The translations under genes were made by a program, and so were the position numbers. Below the pieces are notes generated by a model, which did not search any database, was not told where the DNA came from, and was given only the letters and a program-made list of their open reading frames with translations. A DNA stretch of 11,617 nucleotides from contig JAOZSF010000030.1 in assembly GCA_029939815.1 (NCBI GenBank), forward strand, positions 1 through 11,617. The letters run 5' to 3'. This stretch comes from a bacterium (lineage in GTDB: Bacteria > Auribacterota > UBA3054 > B51-G9). Positions 1 through 7,791 of this stretch are shown piece after piece (the stretch's first letter is position 1; every line of letters begins with the position of its first letter).

Positions 1-268
1 CGAGAATTCTATACGCGTTTCTATATTCATTTCAAGGATATAAAGAAACATTTATCAATGAGGCCGCATTTAGGCAGGAACTGTTTTTATTTATCGCTTT
101 GCTTCCGGTTAATTTTTTTTACATGTCTCAGTAATATTTAAGACAATTCTCTTTTTGGGAAATATGATTGTCCTGATAGTTGAATTGCTAAATTCAGCAA
201 TTGAGACAATAGTTGATATGACTTCACCTGAATATCATATTCTTGCCAAACGCGCAAAAGATATTTAA
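1..268 (+). pseudogene. dgkA: dgkA remnant (diacylglycerol/undecaprenol kinase family), frameshifted and C-terminally truncated; runs off the left edge
   Basis: Intact members of this family are small inner-membrane kinases with three transmembrane helices that phosphorylate diacylglycerol or undecaprenol, recycling lipid for membrane and envelope synthesis. Translation from base 3 gives RILYAFLYSFQGYKETF followed by INEAAFRQE, the family's N-terminal signature, but this frame stops at 132-134. The frame one base back continues from 119-121 with LHVSVIF, then VELLNSAIE and RAKD, and stops at 266-268. The halves join without a gap against E. coli DgkA if one T is restored to the T8 run at 113-120. 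Residues matching E. coli Glu28, Glu69, Asn72, Glu76, Lys94 and Asp95 are all kept. The protein ends one residue after that Asp, so the third membrane helix (about 25 residues) is missing. Family assignment is firm. Pseudogene status is inferred: the frameshift alone could be a homopolymer sequencing error, but the missing helix could not. It converges on fusA. Confidence 0.85.
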
Positions 269-327
269 TTATAAACATATCACTACTTTCCGCAGGCAGC
301 GGCTACAAAAAACAATCTGTAATTGAT

Positions 328-363
328 AAAAAAACCGAAACATTTTATTGTTCCGGTTTTTTT
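328..363 (-). terminator. Rho-independent terminator after fusA, probably bidirectional with the dgkA remnant
   Basis: Read on the minus strand, an A7 run leads into CCGGAACA, a six-base loop (ATAAAA), TGTTTCGG and then T7. This gives an eight-base-pair core with one G.U wobble, extended by the A7/T7 tracts to 15 pairs. It lies 25 bases past the fusA stop and is a standard intrinsic terminator for the rpoB-fusA transcript. On the plus strand the wobble becomes an A.C mismatch, but the stem is otherwise the same and is followed by T7, one A and T8, so it should also stop transcription from dgkA. The fold was read by eye, with no energy calculation. Confidence 0.88.
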
Positions 364-388
364 ATTTTTTTTGATTTAGCAGCCTGGG

Positions 389-2455
389 CTATGCTTCAAG
401 AATTTTTTCCTGAACACTTTTCGGAACAGTAAGGAAATGATCCGGCTCCATAGAGTAAGAACCTCTGCCACTTGTAATAGTACGAATTGCAGTAGCATAT
501 CCAAACATTTCAGCAAGAGGAGCAAACGCTTTAACGATTTGCAGATTACCCCGCGGAACGATTTCTCTGATTTGACCTCTTCGGCTGTTTAGGTCGCCAA
601 TAACATCACCGAGAAAAGATTCCGGCATAGTAACTTCCACTTTCATAATCGGTTCCATTAAAACCGGAGCGGCTTTTTTAGCTGCATCTTTGAAAGCGAA
701 AGAGCCCGCCATTTTGAATGCGAGTTCAGAACTGTCAACTTCATGATAAGAGCCGTCATAGAGAGTAGCTTTAAAGTCAAGCATTGGATAACCGGCAAGC
801 ACACCGCTTGTAGCGGCTTCTCTGATACCTTTTTCGACAGCAGGAACATATTCCTGTGGAACGACCCCACCTTTAATTTCAGATTCAAAAACAATGCCTT
901 CGCCCTGCTTGAGAGGTTCAAATCTAACTTTAACATCAGCAAACTGACCGTGTCCGCCGGACTGTTTAGCAAATTTCGCGCGAACTTCAGCCGGTTTAGT
1001 GATTGCTTCTCTATAAGCTACTTGAGGTCTTCCGACATTAGCATCGACTTTAAATTCTCTGATAAGTCTGTCTTTAATAATTTCAAGGTGAAGTTCACCC
1101 ATACCGGCAATAATAGTTTGTCCTGTATCTTCATCGGAACTTATTCTGAAAGTAGGATCTTCTTCAGCAAGACGTCTTAGTCCTTCGTGGAGTTTGTCTC
1201 TTTCACCCTTACTTTTAGGTTCGATAGCAAGAGAAATAACGGGTTCCGGAATGGACATAGATTCAAGAAGAATTTGTTTGGCTTCATCACAAAGAGTGTG
1301 ACCGTTTTTAGTATATTTAAGACCAACAATAGCTCCGATATCTCCTGCTCTGAGCAGGTCAACATCCTGTCTGTCATTGGCGTGCATCTGAACAATACGC
1401 CCTATACGTTCTCTTTTGCCAACAGAGGAATTATAGACGTGCTGTCCTTTTTTCAAACATCCTGAATAAACTCTAAAGAAAGTTAGTTTGCCAACATAAG
1501 GATCGGTAACAATTTTAAAAGCGAGACCCGCGAGAGGAGCAGTATCATCAGCCGGTCTTTCTTCTTCTTCGCCTTTAGAGTTAATTCCGGTCATTTGTTT
1601 GGTTTCAAGAGGGGATGGCATATAATTAATGACAGCGTCAATAAGCAGTCGAACACCTTTGTTTTTAAAAGCTGAACCGCATGTTACAGGAACGAGTTCG
1701 CCTTTAAGAGTACCTTTTTTAACTGCGTCAACGATCAGTTCGTTTGGAATTTCTTCTCCTTCGAGGTATTTGTTCATAAGTTCATCATCGAATTCAGCGG
1801 CTGCTTCAATCAAAGCTTCTCTTTTTTCTTCACAAATATCTTTAAAGTCATCAGGAATTTCCTCTTCAGTATACATATTATCTTTAAGGTCATCATGCCA
1901 GATGTAAGCTTTTTGCTCAATGAGATCGATGAGACCTTTAAAATTTTCTTCAGCGCCAATAGGAACCTGAATTGGAACAGCATTAGTATTAAGATGTTCG
2001 TTCATCTGTTCTACGGTACCGAAGAAGTCAGCGCCAACACGGTCCATTTTGTTAACAAAAGCCATACACGGAACATGATATTTCTGTGCCTGACGCCAGA
2101 CAGTTTCTGACTGGGGTTCTACACCGCCTACTGAGCAAAATACAGCGACAGCTCCATCGAGAACGCGAAGCGAACGTTCGACTTCAATAGTGAAATCAAC
2201 GTGTCCCGGAGTATCAATAATATTAATGGCATGGTCTTTCCATTTACATGTAGTTGCGGCGGAAGTGATAGTGATACCACGTTCCTGTTCCTGAACCATC
2301 CAATCCATAACGGCGGTACCGTCATGAACTTCGCCCATTTTATAAGTTACACCTGTAAAATATAAGATGCGTTCAGTTGTCGTAGTTTTACCGGCATCGA
2401 TATGAGCCATGATGCCGATATTCCTTGTTCTTTCAAGAGGTATTTCTCGAGACAT
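389..2455 (-). CDS. fusA: Elongation factor G (EF-G), ribosomal translocation GTPase
   Basis: EF-G moves tRNAs and mRNA through the ribosome using GTP and, with RRF, splits post-termination ribosomes; it is cytosolic. The 688-residue protein is within the usual range for bacterial EF-G. The G domain shows the P-loop AHIDAGKT (17-24), the switch I motif RGITI (59-63), DTPGH (81-85, with the catalytic-type His85), NKMD (135-138) and GSA (260-262). Domain II spans about 308-395 and domain III about 405-480. Domain IV (about 485-600) includes GGHGQFADV and the tip loop YHEVDSS near residue 573. Domain V begins near EPIMKVEVTMPES (601-613). No domain is missing. The start MSREIPLERTRNIG is typical of the family, although the A/T-rich stretch before it has no Shine-Dalgarno match. 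It is the last gene of the operon, 94 bases after rpsG, and a terminator follows; the tuf gene often found next is absent. Confidence 0.98.
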   Translation of the reverse strand: MSREIPLERTRNIGIMAHIDAGKTTTTERILYFTGVTYKMGEVHDGTAVMDWMVQEQERGITITSAATTCKWKDHAINIIDTPGHVDFTIEVERSLRVLDGAVAVFCSVGGVEPQSETVWRQAQKYHVPCMAFVNKMDRVGADFFGTVEQMNEHLNTNAVPIQVPIGAEENFKGLIDLIEQKAYIWHDDLKDNMYTEEEIPDDFKDICEEKREALIEAAAEFDDELMNKYLEGEEIPNELIVDAVKKGTLKGELVPVTCGSAFKNKGVRLLIDAVINYMPSPLETKQMTGINSKGEEEERPADDTAPLAGLAFKIVTDPYVGKLTFFRVYSGCLKKGQHVYNSSVGKRERIGRIVQMHANDRQDVDLLRAGDIGAIVGLKYTKNGHTLCDEAKQILLESMSIPEPVISLAIEPKSKGERDKLHEGLRRLAEEDPTFRISSDEDTGQTIIAGMGELHLEIIKDRLIREFKVDANVGRPQVAYREAITKPAEVRAKFAKQSGGHGQFADVKVRFEPLKQGEGIVFESEIKGGVVPQEYVPAVEKGIREAATSGVLAGYPMLDFKATLYDGSYHEVDSSELAFKMAGSFAFKDAAKKAAPVLMEPIMKVEVTMPESFLGDVIGDLNSRRGQIREIVPRGNLQIVKAFAPLAEMFGYATAIRTITSGRGSYSMEPDHFLTVPKSVQEKILEA

Positions 2456-2489
2456 TTTAAAAATAAATTAAGATTAAAGTTAATATAAA

Positions 2490-2531
2490 GCCCGTCAGAG
2501 CAAAAAAATAAACTAATATGCTAAGACGGGC
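2490..2531 (-). promoter_or_regulatory. GC-rich hairpin in the rpsG-fusA gap, possible attenuator or processing site
   Basis: The arms GCCCGTC (2490-2496) and GACGGGC (2525-2531) are perfectly complementary. A second helix, AGCA (2499-2502) with TGCT (2519-2522), stacks inside across a symmetric two-by-two internal loop, closing a 16-base A/T-only loop. The structure begins 18 bases after the rpsG stop and, in the transcript, is followed by TTTATATTAACTTT. It therefore looks like a weak intrinsic terminator or a processing stem within a 94-base gap. Partial termination here would lower EF-G relative to S7; this role is inference from position and shape only. Confidence 0.45.
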
Positions 2532-2549
2532 GGATTTATAGTGAAAATA

Positions 2550-3023
2550 CTACCAGCGGAAATGAGCAAAAGCTCTGTTCGCTTCAGCCATTCTGTGGGT
2601 ATCGTCACGCTTTTTAATAGTATTCCCCTGTTCAGAAAAAGTGTCTGCAAATTCCTGTGCAAGAGCTTTGGACATCGGAGACCCTTTTTTTGAACGAGCG
2701 TAGTTGATAATCCATCTGATAGCGAGAGCATCCTGCCTGTGAGGCGGGATTTCAATCGGCACCTGATAAGTCGCGCCGCCAACACGTCTGGATTTAACCT
2801 CAATCATAGGTCGCGCGTTGTCCATAATTTTATTGAACATTTCAAGCTTATCCTTTTGTCCTGTCATTTTAGCGGATTGATCAATAGCGTCATAGAATAT
2901 TCTTTCGGCAATATTTTTTTTACCGTCAAGCATAACGTAATTAATAAATTTAGTAACGAGTTTACTGTTAAAAACTTTATCCGGAACAGTATCACGTTTT
3001 TGTGGTTTTCTTCTTCTAGCCAT
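2550..3023 (-). CDS. rpsG: 30S ribosomal protein S7
   Basis: S7 is the primary assembly protein of the 30S head. It binds the 3' major domain of 16S rRNA and contacts tRNA at the E site. In E. coli it is also the translational repressor of its own operon. The 157-residue product has the usual length and the family landmarks: the basic start MARRRKPQKRD, the signature NSKLVTKFINYVMLDGKK (about 19-36), VKSRRVGGATYQVP in the central beta-hairpin region, and the C-terminal HRMAEANRAFAHFRW. I chose the ATG at 3021-3023 because it gives this standard N-terminus. An in-frame GTG at 3065 would add 14 non-conserved residues and lies inside a hairpin. There is no Shine-Dalgarno match before the ATG. 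Gaps of 95 bases to rpsL and 94 bases to fusA are both long for a tight ribosomal operon and both are structured. Confidence 0.97.
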   Translation of the reverse strand: MARRRKPQKRDTVPDKVFNSKLVTKFINYVMLDGKKNIAERIFYDAIDQSAKMTGQKDKLEMFNKIMDNARPMIEVKSRRVGGATYQVPIEIPPHRQDALAIRWIINYARSKKGSPMSKALAQEFADTFSEQGNTIKKRDDTHRMAEANRAFAHFRW

Positions 3024-3047
3024 AATAAAAGTATAGTTAAATTTTAG

Positions 3048-3110
3048 ATAATCGTGCAGCAGCACGTTATTTTGTTTTATATTTTGCGACCACTCGACAT
3101 TTGCCGAGCA
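3048..3110 (-). promoter_or_regulatory. Two-hairpin rpsL-rpsG intercistronic region, candidate S7 autoregulatory site
   Basis: In the transcript (minus strand) the first hairpin is CTCGGC - AAAT - GTCGAG (3108 to 3093), six pairs with one G.U, extendable by two wobble pairs to 3110 and 3091. The second is ATAACGTGC - TGCT - GCACG(A)TTAT (3070 to 3048), nine pairs with one bulged A. It ends 24 bases before the rpsG start. In E. coli the str operon has a similarly long, structured rpsL-rpsG gap, to which S7 binds to repress translation. The matching position, size and two-stem layout suggest the same role here. No S7-binding sequence was proven, and the folds were made by eye. Confidence 0.45.
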
Positions 3111-3118
3111 GATTTCAA

Positions 3119-3493
3119 TTACGCCTTAGGTCTTTTAGCACCGTACATAGAACGACTTTGTTTTCTGCCTTCAACACCTGCTGTATCAAGAAGACCACGC
3201 ACGATGTGATAACGAACACCCGGCAGATCCTTAACACGACCCCCGCGCACGACTACGATTGAGTGCTCCTGAAGGTTATGACCTTCTCCCGGAATATAAG
3301 CGGTTACTTCCTGACCATTTGAGAGGCGGACACGAGCAACTTTACGTAGAGCTGAATTAGGTTTTTTGGGAGTTCTGGTAGTAACCTGAAGACAGACACC
3401 ACGTCGCTGCGGACAATGATCAAGTGAAGGTGTTTTATATTTTTTTGCAATAGTTTTGCGACCTTTTCTTACTAACTGATTAATAGTTGGCAT
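3119..3493 (-). CDS. rpsL: 30S ribosomal protein S12
   Basis: S12 sits at the 30S decoding centre, where it monitors codon-anticodon pairing; mutations in it alter fidelity and streptomycin response. The 124-residue product matches the family from MPTINQLVRKGRK to the end MYGAKRPKA. The decoding loop TPKKPNSALRK (41-51) carries Lys43 and Lys44. GGRVKDLPGVRYH (84-96) carries Lys88 and Asp89; the Asp is the residue that is beta-methylthiolated in many bacteria. All are unmutated, which predicts a streptomycin-sensitive target. The gene starts 31 bases after rpoC, which supports co-transcription with the polymerase genes, and it has the best ribosome binding site of the window. It opens the str part of the operon. 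Confidence 0.98.
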   Translation of the reverse strand: MPTINQLVRKGRKTIAKKYKTPSLDHCPQRRGVCLQVTTRTPKKPNSALRKVARVRLSNGQEVTAYIPGEGHNLQEHSIVVVRGGRVKDLPGVRYHIVRGLLDTAGVEGRKQSRSMYGAKRPKA

Positions 3494-3498
3494 ATTTA

Positions 3499-3504
3499 CC
3501 CTTT
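3499..3504 (-). promoter_or_regulatory. Ribosome binding site of rpsL
   Basis: The minus strand reads AAAGGG, five bases, then the rpsL ATG. This is a partial match to the Shine-Dalgarno consensus at a suitable distance, and it supports the chosen start. The other four genes here have only GGA or GAAG (rpoB, rpoC) or nothing recognisable (rpsG, fusA). Confidence 0.55.
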
Positions 3505-3524
3505 ATATTTTATTATTTAATAAA

Positions 3525-6500
3525 TTAATTTTCTTCGTTAGAACTTTCACGGGATTCAGGAACATAACCCGCAACGCTTTGAATGATGTTTTCAACATCA
3601 GAGATGCCTGTATCATCATCATCATCAACGCTGAGGAAAGCCGGTAAAACTTCATTTGTTTTAACTCTGCCTACGTACAATTCATCGCTTCCTTCGTAGC
3701 CGCGGCTAAAGTGTTCCTGTGTAAATCCAGTACCTGATGGAACAATATGTCCCATAATAATATTTTCTTTAAAACCGAGCAGAGGATCTTTTCTTCCTGT
3801 CGCTGCGGCTTCGGTAAGAACTCTTGTAGTTTCCTGGAAAGAAGCAGCAGAGATAAAGCTGGCAGTACTTAATCCGGCTTTAGTAACTCCCTGCAGAACA
3901 GGTGAACCTTTAGCCGGTCTTCCCGGAGGATTAGCAGAAGTTACTTTATAGTTTTCCTGATTGAAGAGGCCGATCTCAATACTTTCTCCAAATAGGAATG
4001 AAGTATCACCGGGATCGGTAATCTCGACTTTTCTAAGCATCTGCCTGAGAATTACTTCTACATGTTTATCGTTAATTTCAACTCCCTGACATCTATAAAC
4101 TTCCTGGATTTGATCGAGAAGATAACTCTGCAGTTCTTTAATTCCGCAAATCGCAAGAAGATCATGCGGGTTAACAGCGCCTTCCGTAAGTTGTTGTCCT
4201 TTTCTCACATTTTCGCCGGAAGTAACAACAAGATGTTTACCAAGAGGAATAAGATGTTCAAGTTCCTCACCTGTTGTTTCATTTTTAACGATAACTTTTC
4301 TTTTACCGCCTGTAATGCCTTCACGGAATTCGATAACACCATCAATTTTAGCGATATCTGCCGCTTCCTTAGGAATACGGGCTTCAAATAATTCTTCAAC
4401 ACGAGGCAAACCGCCCGTAATATCTTTAGTCATTGAAGCTTTACGCGGGGTTTTAGCGATAAGTGCTCCAACCTTAACAATTTCACCGTCGGCAACAACG
4501 ATGTGAGCATTTGCAGGAATATAGTTATAACTTAAGGTTTCATCGGTATTAGGGTCCTTAATGATAATTCTCGGGCGCAGATTTTCGCGGGTTTCGAGAA
4601 TAACCGTTTCAATCTTGCCGGTTTTCTCGTTCCTCTCACGTTTCATGGTGGAGCCTTCAATAATATCATTATACTGAACACAACCCCGTTTCTCTGTATA
4701 TATCGAGATACTGTATGGATCCCACTTAACTAATCTCTGCCCTTTTTTAACTTTGTCACCGTCTTTAACATAGAATACCGCACCTATAACGAGAGAATAC
4801 TTTGCAATTTCTCTGTCGTTTTTATCATGCAGCGTAATAAATCCGTTTTTATTAAGTGCCAGTTCACCTTCTTCGGTTTGAACAGTACGAACATTATGAA
4901 TTTTTACATAACCATCCGCACCGGCATCGAAATAAGGTTTTGTAACTTCAGAACTTGCAGTACCGCCAATATGGAAAGTACGCATAGTCAACTGAGTTCC
5001 CGGTTCACCGATTGACTGAGCGGCAATAATACCCGCCGGAGTTCCCTGTTGAACAAGCATATGTCTCGCAAGATCCATACCGTAGCATTTAGCGCACATT
5101 CCAAACTTAGCTTCACACGTTAATGCTGAGCGAATAGTAATGCCTGAAATATCATAATCATCAATGCGTGCAGCTTCTTCTTCAGTAATTAATTCGCCTG
5201 ATTTGAACAGAAGATTAGTAGTTCCCGGCTCATAAACATCATTAACAGCAACACGACCTGATATACGTTCTGACAAGGGGACTTTGATTTCATTACCTTC
5301 TTCAATTGTAGTAACTCTAATGCCGTTAGGTGTTCCGCAGTCGTCCTCAATGATGATAACATCCTGTGCAACATCAACAAGGCGCCTGGTTAAATAACCT
5401 GCATCGGCTGTTTTCAAAGCTGTATCAGCCAAACCTTTTCTCGCGCCGTGAGTAGAGATAAAGTATTCAAGAACCGAAAGACCTTCTTTAAAGTTAGAAG
5501 TAATCGGAGTTTCGATAATTTTATTAGAAGTGTTTGCCATAAGACCACGCATTGCAGCAAGCTGCTTAATCTGATCCTTAGAACCACGGGCGCCTGAGTC
5601 AACCATCATATGAAGCGGGTTTAATTCTTTAAGCGCAACATCCGGAATCTTCAGACTCTCAAACAAATCGTTGGCGAGTTGGTTACTTGTGTGAGTCCAT
5701 TCATCAATGATTTTATTATAGCGTTCATTTTCAGTAATCGCGCCTGATGCGTATTCATCAGCAATTTTTGCAACCGCTTTATGTGCTTTAGCGAGAGTTT
5801 TTGATTTAGTTTCAGGAATAGCCATATCATACATAGAAATGGAAATACCCGCAATAGTAGCAATATGGAAACCAAGTTCTTTGATTTTGTCCAAAGTTTC
5901 TACTGTACGTTGTTGTCCAACAGCTTTATAACATTCAGAAACAATTTTGCCAAGCTGTTTTTTATCAACAGTATGATTATAAAATTCAAGTTCTTCAGGT
6001 AATGCTTCATTAAATATAACGCGCCCAGCAGTTGTAACAGTAGGCTTTTGATTTCCCGGGAACATAACTTGTATTTCAGTATGAAAAGAAATCGCGTCAT
6101 TATCCAGTGCACGGTGAACTTCACCAGGGGAGAGAACACCGACTTTTGGTTTAAAATGTTCCTTAAGCCATGGAGAAATTGTAAGATAGTAAATCCCCAG
6201 AACCATATCCTGTGTCGGTGTCATAATAGCCTTTCCGGATGCCGGAGAGTAAATATTATTTGTAGCCAACATAAGATTCTTAGTTTCCCATTGCGCTTCT
6301 TTTGAGAGAGGAACATGGACAGCCATCTGGTCACCGTCAAAATCGGCGTTAAATGCCGCGCAGACAAGTGGATGAACTCTAATCGCATTTCCTTCAATAA
6401 GCACCGGCTCAAATGCCTGAATACCAAGTCTGTGCAGAGTTGGAGCACGGTTAAGCATTACTGTATGCCCTTTAGTAACTTCTTCGAGGATATCCCAAAC

Positions 6501-7772
6501 CTCAGCAGGTTCGCGTTGAATAAGCTTTCTTGCAGCTTTAACTGAATTAGCCATACCTGTTTTAACGATTACTGAGGCAACAAAAGGCTGGAAAAGCTCT
6601 AACGCCATTTTCTTAGGCAAACCGCATTGGTGAACTTTCAGTTCAGGACCAACAACAATAACTGAACGACCTGAATAATCGACACGTTTACCTAGCAGGT
6701 TTTGTCTGAAACGTCCCTGCTTACCTTTAAGATTATCACTTAAGGATTTAAGAGGTCTGTTTGACGGACCGGTAACCACATGACCATGCCGACCGTTATC
6801 AATGAGCGCGTCAACCGCTTCCTGAAGCATTCTTTTTTCATTTCTGATAATAACTTCCGGAGTTCTTTGACTGAGAAGGAGTTTTAATCTGTTATTACGA
6901 TTAATAACTCTTCTGTAAAGATCATTTAAGTCTGAAGTGGCAAATCTGCCGCCGTCAAGCGGAACAAGAGGCCTTAAATCAGGCGGGATAATAGGAATCG
7001 CCTCAAGAACCATATGCTCGCATTTGCTTATTGAATGTCTGAAACCTTCAATTACTTTCAACCGCTTGGCGATTTTTCTTCTCATTGGAACTGAACGTGT
7101 TTTGTGGATTTTCGCATAAAGTTCTTCCGCACATTTATCCAAATCCTGCTCCATTAAAAGACGCTTGATCGCTTCGGCGCCCATACCGACTTCAAAAGAA
7201 GGACCATGTTTTTCCACATAGTCTTCATATTCCAACTCGTTAATGAGCTGAAATTTTTTCAATTCTGTTTTTCCGGGATCAAGGACAATATAATCTTCAA
7301 AATAAATTACGCGCTCCAATTTTTTAGTTGGAAGATCGAGAACAGTTCCGATTCTGGAAGGCATAATTTTAAAAAACCAAATGTGAGCCACAGGAGCCGC
7401 AAGCTCAATATGTCCCATTCTCTGGCGGCGTACTTTTTTCTCGGCGACTTCAACGCCGCAGCGTTCACAGACGATACCGCGGTACTTGATACGCTTATAT
7501 TTACCGCACGCGCATTCCCAGTCCTTTACAGGTCCGAAAATCCGTTGGCAGAAGAGTCCGCCTGTTTCCGGTTTATACGTACGGTAATTAATTGTTTCCG
7601 GTTTTTTAACTTCACCATTTGACCATGAACGGATGACATCAGGAGATGCTATCTGTATAACTACCTGATCTAGATTTGCCTGCGCAGGAGGTTTCCCGGG
7701 CATGTCGCAAGGACTAACAGGACCGTCAAAAGGTATTTTATTTTCTGTTGTAATATTTTTTTCAGTTGCCAT
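3525..7772 (-). CDS. rpoC: DNA-directed RNA polymerase subunit beta'
   Basis: Beta' forms the clamp and the catalytic centre of RNA polymerase. The 1415-residue product is full length. The N-terminal zinc ribbon has Cys87, Cys89, Cys102 and Cys105. The catalytic loop NADFDGDQM starts at 475, with the Mg-binding Asp477, Asp479 and Asp481. The bridge helix covers about 767-804 (ADTALKTADAGYLTRRLVD). The second zinc site is Cys812, Cys886, Cys893 and Cys896. The trigger loop starts with MRTFHIGG at 930 and resumes at DITGGLPRVEELFEAR (1117). Between them lies an insert of roughly 180 residues at the SI3 position, known from Proteobacteria and several other Gram-negative phyla and absent from Bacillus and Thermus enzymes. 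The tail is acidic, with five Asp at 1383-1387 encoded by a (GAT)5 run. Relative to E. coli there are about 17 extra N-terminal residues. It follows rpoB by 45 bases and precedes rpsL by 31; a weak GAAG lies about ten bases before the ATG. Confidence 0.99.
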   Translation of the reverse strand: MATEKNITTENKIPFDGPVSPCDMPGKPPAQANLDQVVIQIASPDVIRSWSNGEVKKPETINYRTYKPETGGLFCQRIFGPVKDWECACGKYKRIKYRGIVCERCGVEVAEKKVRRQRMGHIELAAPVAHIWFFKIMPSRIGTVLDLPTKKLERVIYFEDYIVLDPGKTELKKFQLINELEYEDYVEKHGPSFEVGMGAEAIKRLLMEQDLDKCAEELYAKIHKTRSVPMRRKIAKRLKVIEGFRHSISKCEHMVLEAIPIIPPDLRPLVPLDGGRFATSDLNDLYRRVINRNNRLKLLLSQRTPEVIIRNEKRMLQEAVDALIDNGRHGHVVTGPSNRPLKSLSDNLKGKQGRFRQNLLGKRVDYSGRSVIVVGPELKVHQCGLPKKMALELFQPFVASVIVKTGMANSVKAARKLIQREPAEVWDILEEVTKGHTVMLNRAPTLHRLGIQAFEPVLIEGNAIRVHPLVCAAFNADFDGDQMAVHVPLSKEAQWETKNLMLATNNIYSPASGKAIMTPTQDMVLGIYYLTISPWLKEHFKPKVGVLSPGEVHRALDNDAISFHTEIQVMFPGNQKPTVTTAGRVIFNEALPEELEFYNHTVDKKQLGKIVSECYKAVGQQRTVETLDKIKELGFHIATIAGISISMYDMAIPETKSKTLAKAHKAVAKIADEYASGAITENERYNKIIDEWTHTSNQLANDLFESLKIPDVALKELNPLHMMVDSGARGSKDQIKQLAAMRGLMANTSNKIIETPITSNFKEGLSVLEYFISTHGARKGLADTALKTADAGYLTRRLVDVAQDVIIIEDDCGTPNGIRVTTIEEGNEIKVPLSERISGRVAVNDVYEPGTTNLLFKSGELITEEEAARIDDYDISGITIRSALTCEAKFGMCAKCYGMDLARHMLVQQGTPAGIIAAQSIGEPGTQLTMRTFHIGGTASSEVTKPYFDAGADGYVKIHNVRTVQTEEGELALNKNGFITLHDKNDREIAKYSLVIGAVFYVKDGDKVKKGQRLVKWDPYSISIYTEKRGCVQYNDIIEGSTMKRERNEKTGKIETVILETRENLRPRIIIKDPNTDETLSYNYIPANAHIVVADGEIVKVGALIAKTPRKASMTKDITGGLPRVEELFEARIPKEAADIAKIDGVIEFREGITGGKRKVIVKNETTGEELEHLIPLGKHLVVTSGENVRKGQQLTEGAVNPHDLLAICGIKELQSYLLDQIQEVYRCQGVEINDKHVEVILRQMLRKVEITDPGDTSFLFGESIEIGLFNQENYKVTSANPPGRPAKGSPVLQGVTKAGLSTASFISAASFQETTRVLTEAAATGRKDPLLGFKENIIMGHIVPSGTGFTQEHFSRGYEGSDELYVGRVKTNEVLPAFLSVDDDDDTGISDVENIIQSVAGYVPESRESSNEEN

Positions 7773-7791
7773 TTGTATCTTCAGGGTTTTG

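Noticed and set aside
290..307. GGCAGCGGCT as a relic of the GSAA motif that follows Lys-Asp in DgkA, displaced by a 29-base insertion
   Set aside because: It needs both an insertion and another indel, and what follows is not hydrophobic; the similarity is too short to trust.
743..1180. Plus-strand open frame of 145 codons inside fusA
   Set aside because: It lies wholly antisense to conserved fusA coding sequence, has no recognisable motif and low-complexity composition; it is a shadow of codon usage on the other strand.
3024..3065. Upstream GTG start extending rpsG by 14 residues
   Set aside because: The extra residues are not found in S7 proteins, the GTG lies within a hairpin arm, and the ATG at 3023 gives the canonical MARRRK start.
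3612..3626. (ATC)5 microsatellite
   Set aside because: It simply encodes five Asp in the acidic C-terminal tail of beta'; it is noted in the rpoC entry and not a separate repeat element.
7206..7622. Plus-strand open frame of 138 codons inside rpoC
   Set aside because: It is antisense to the conserved zinc-ribbon and N-terminal region of beta' and shows no family features.
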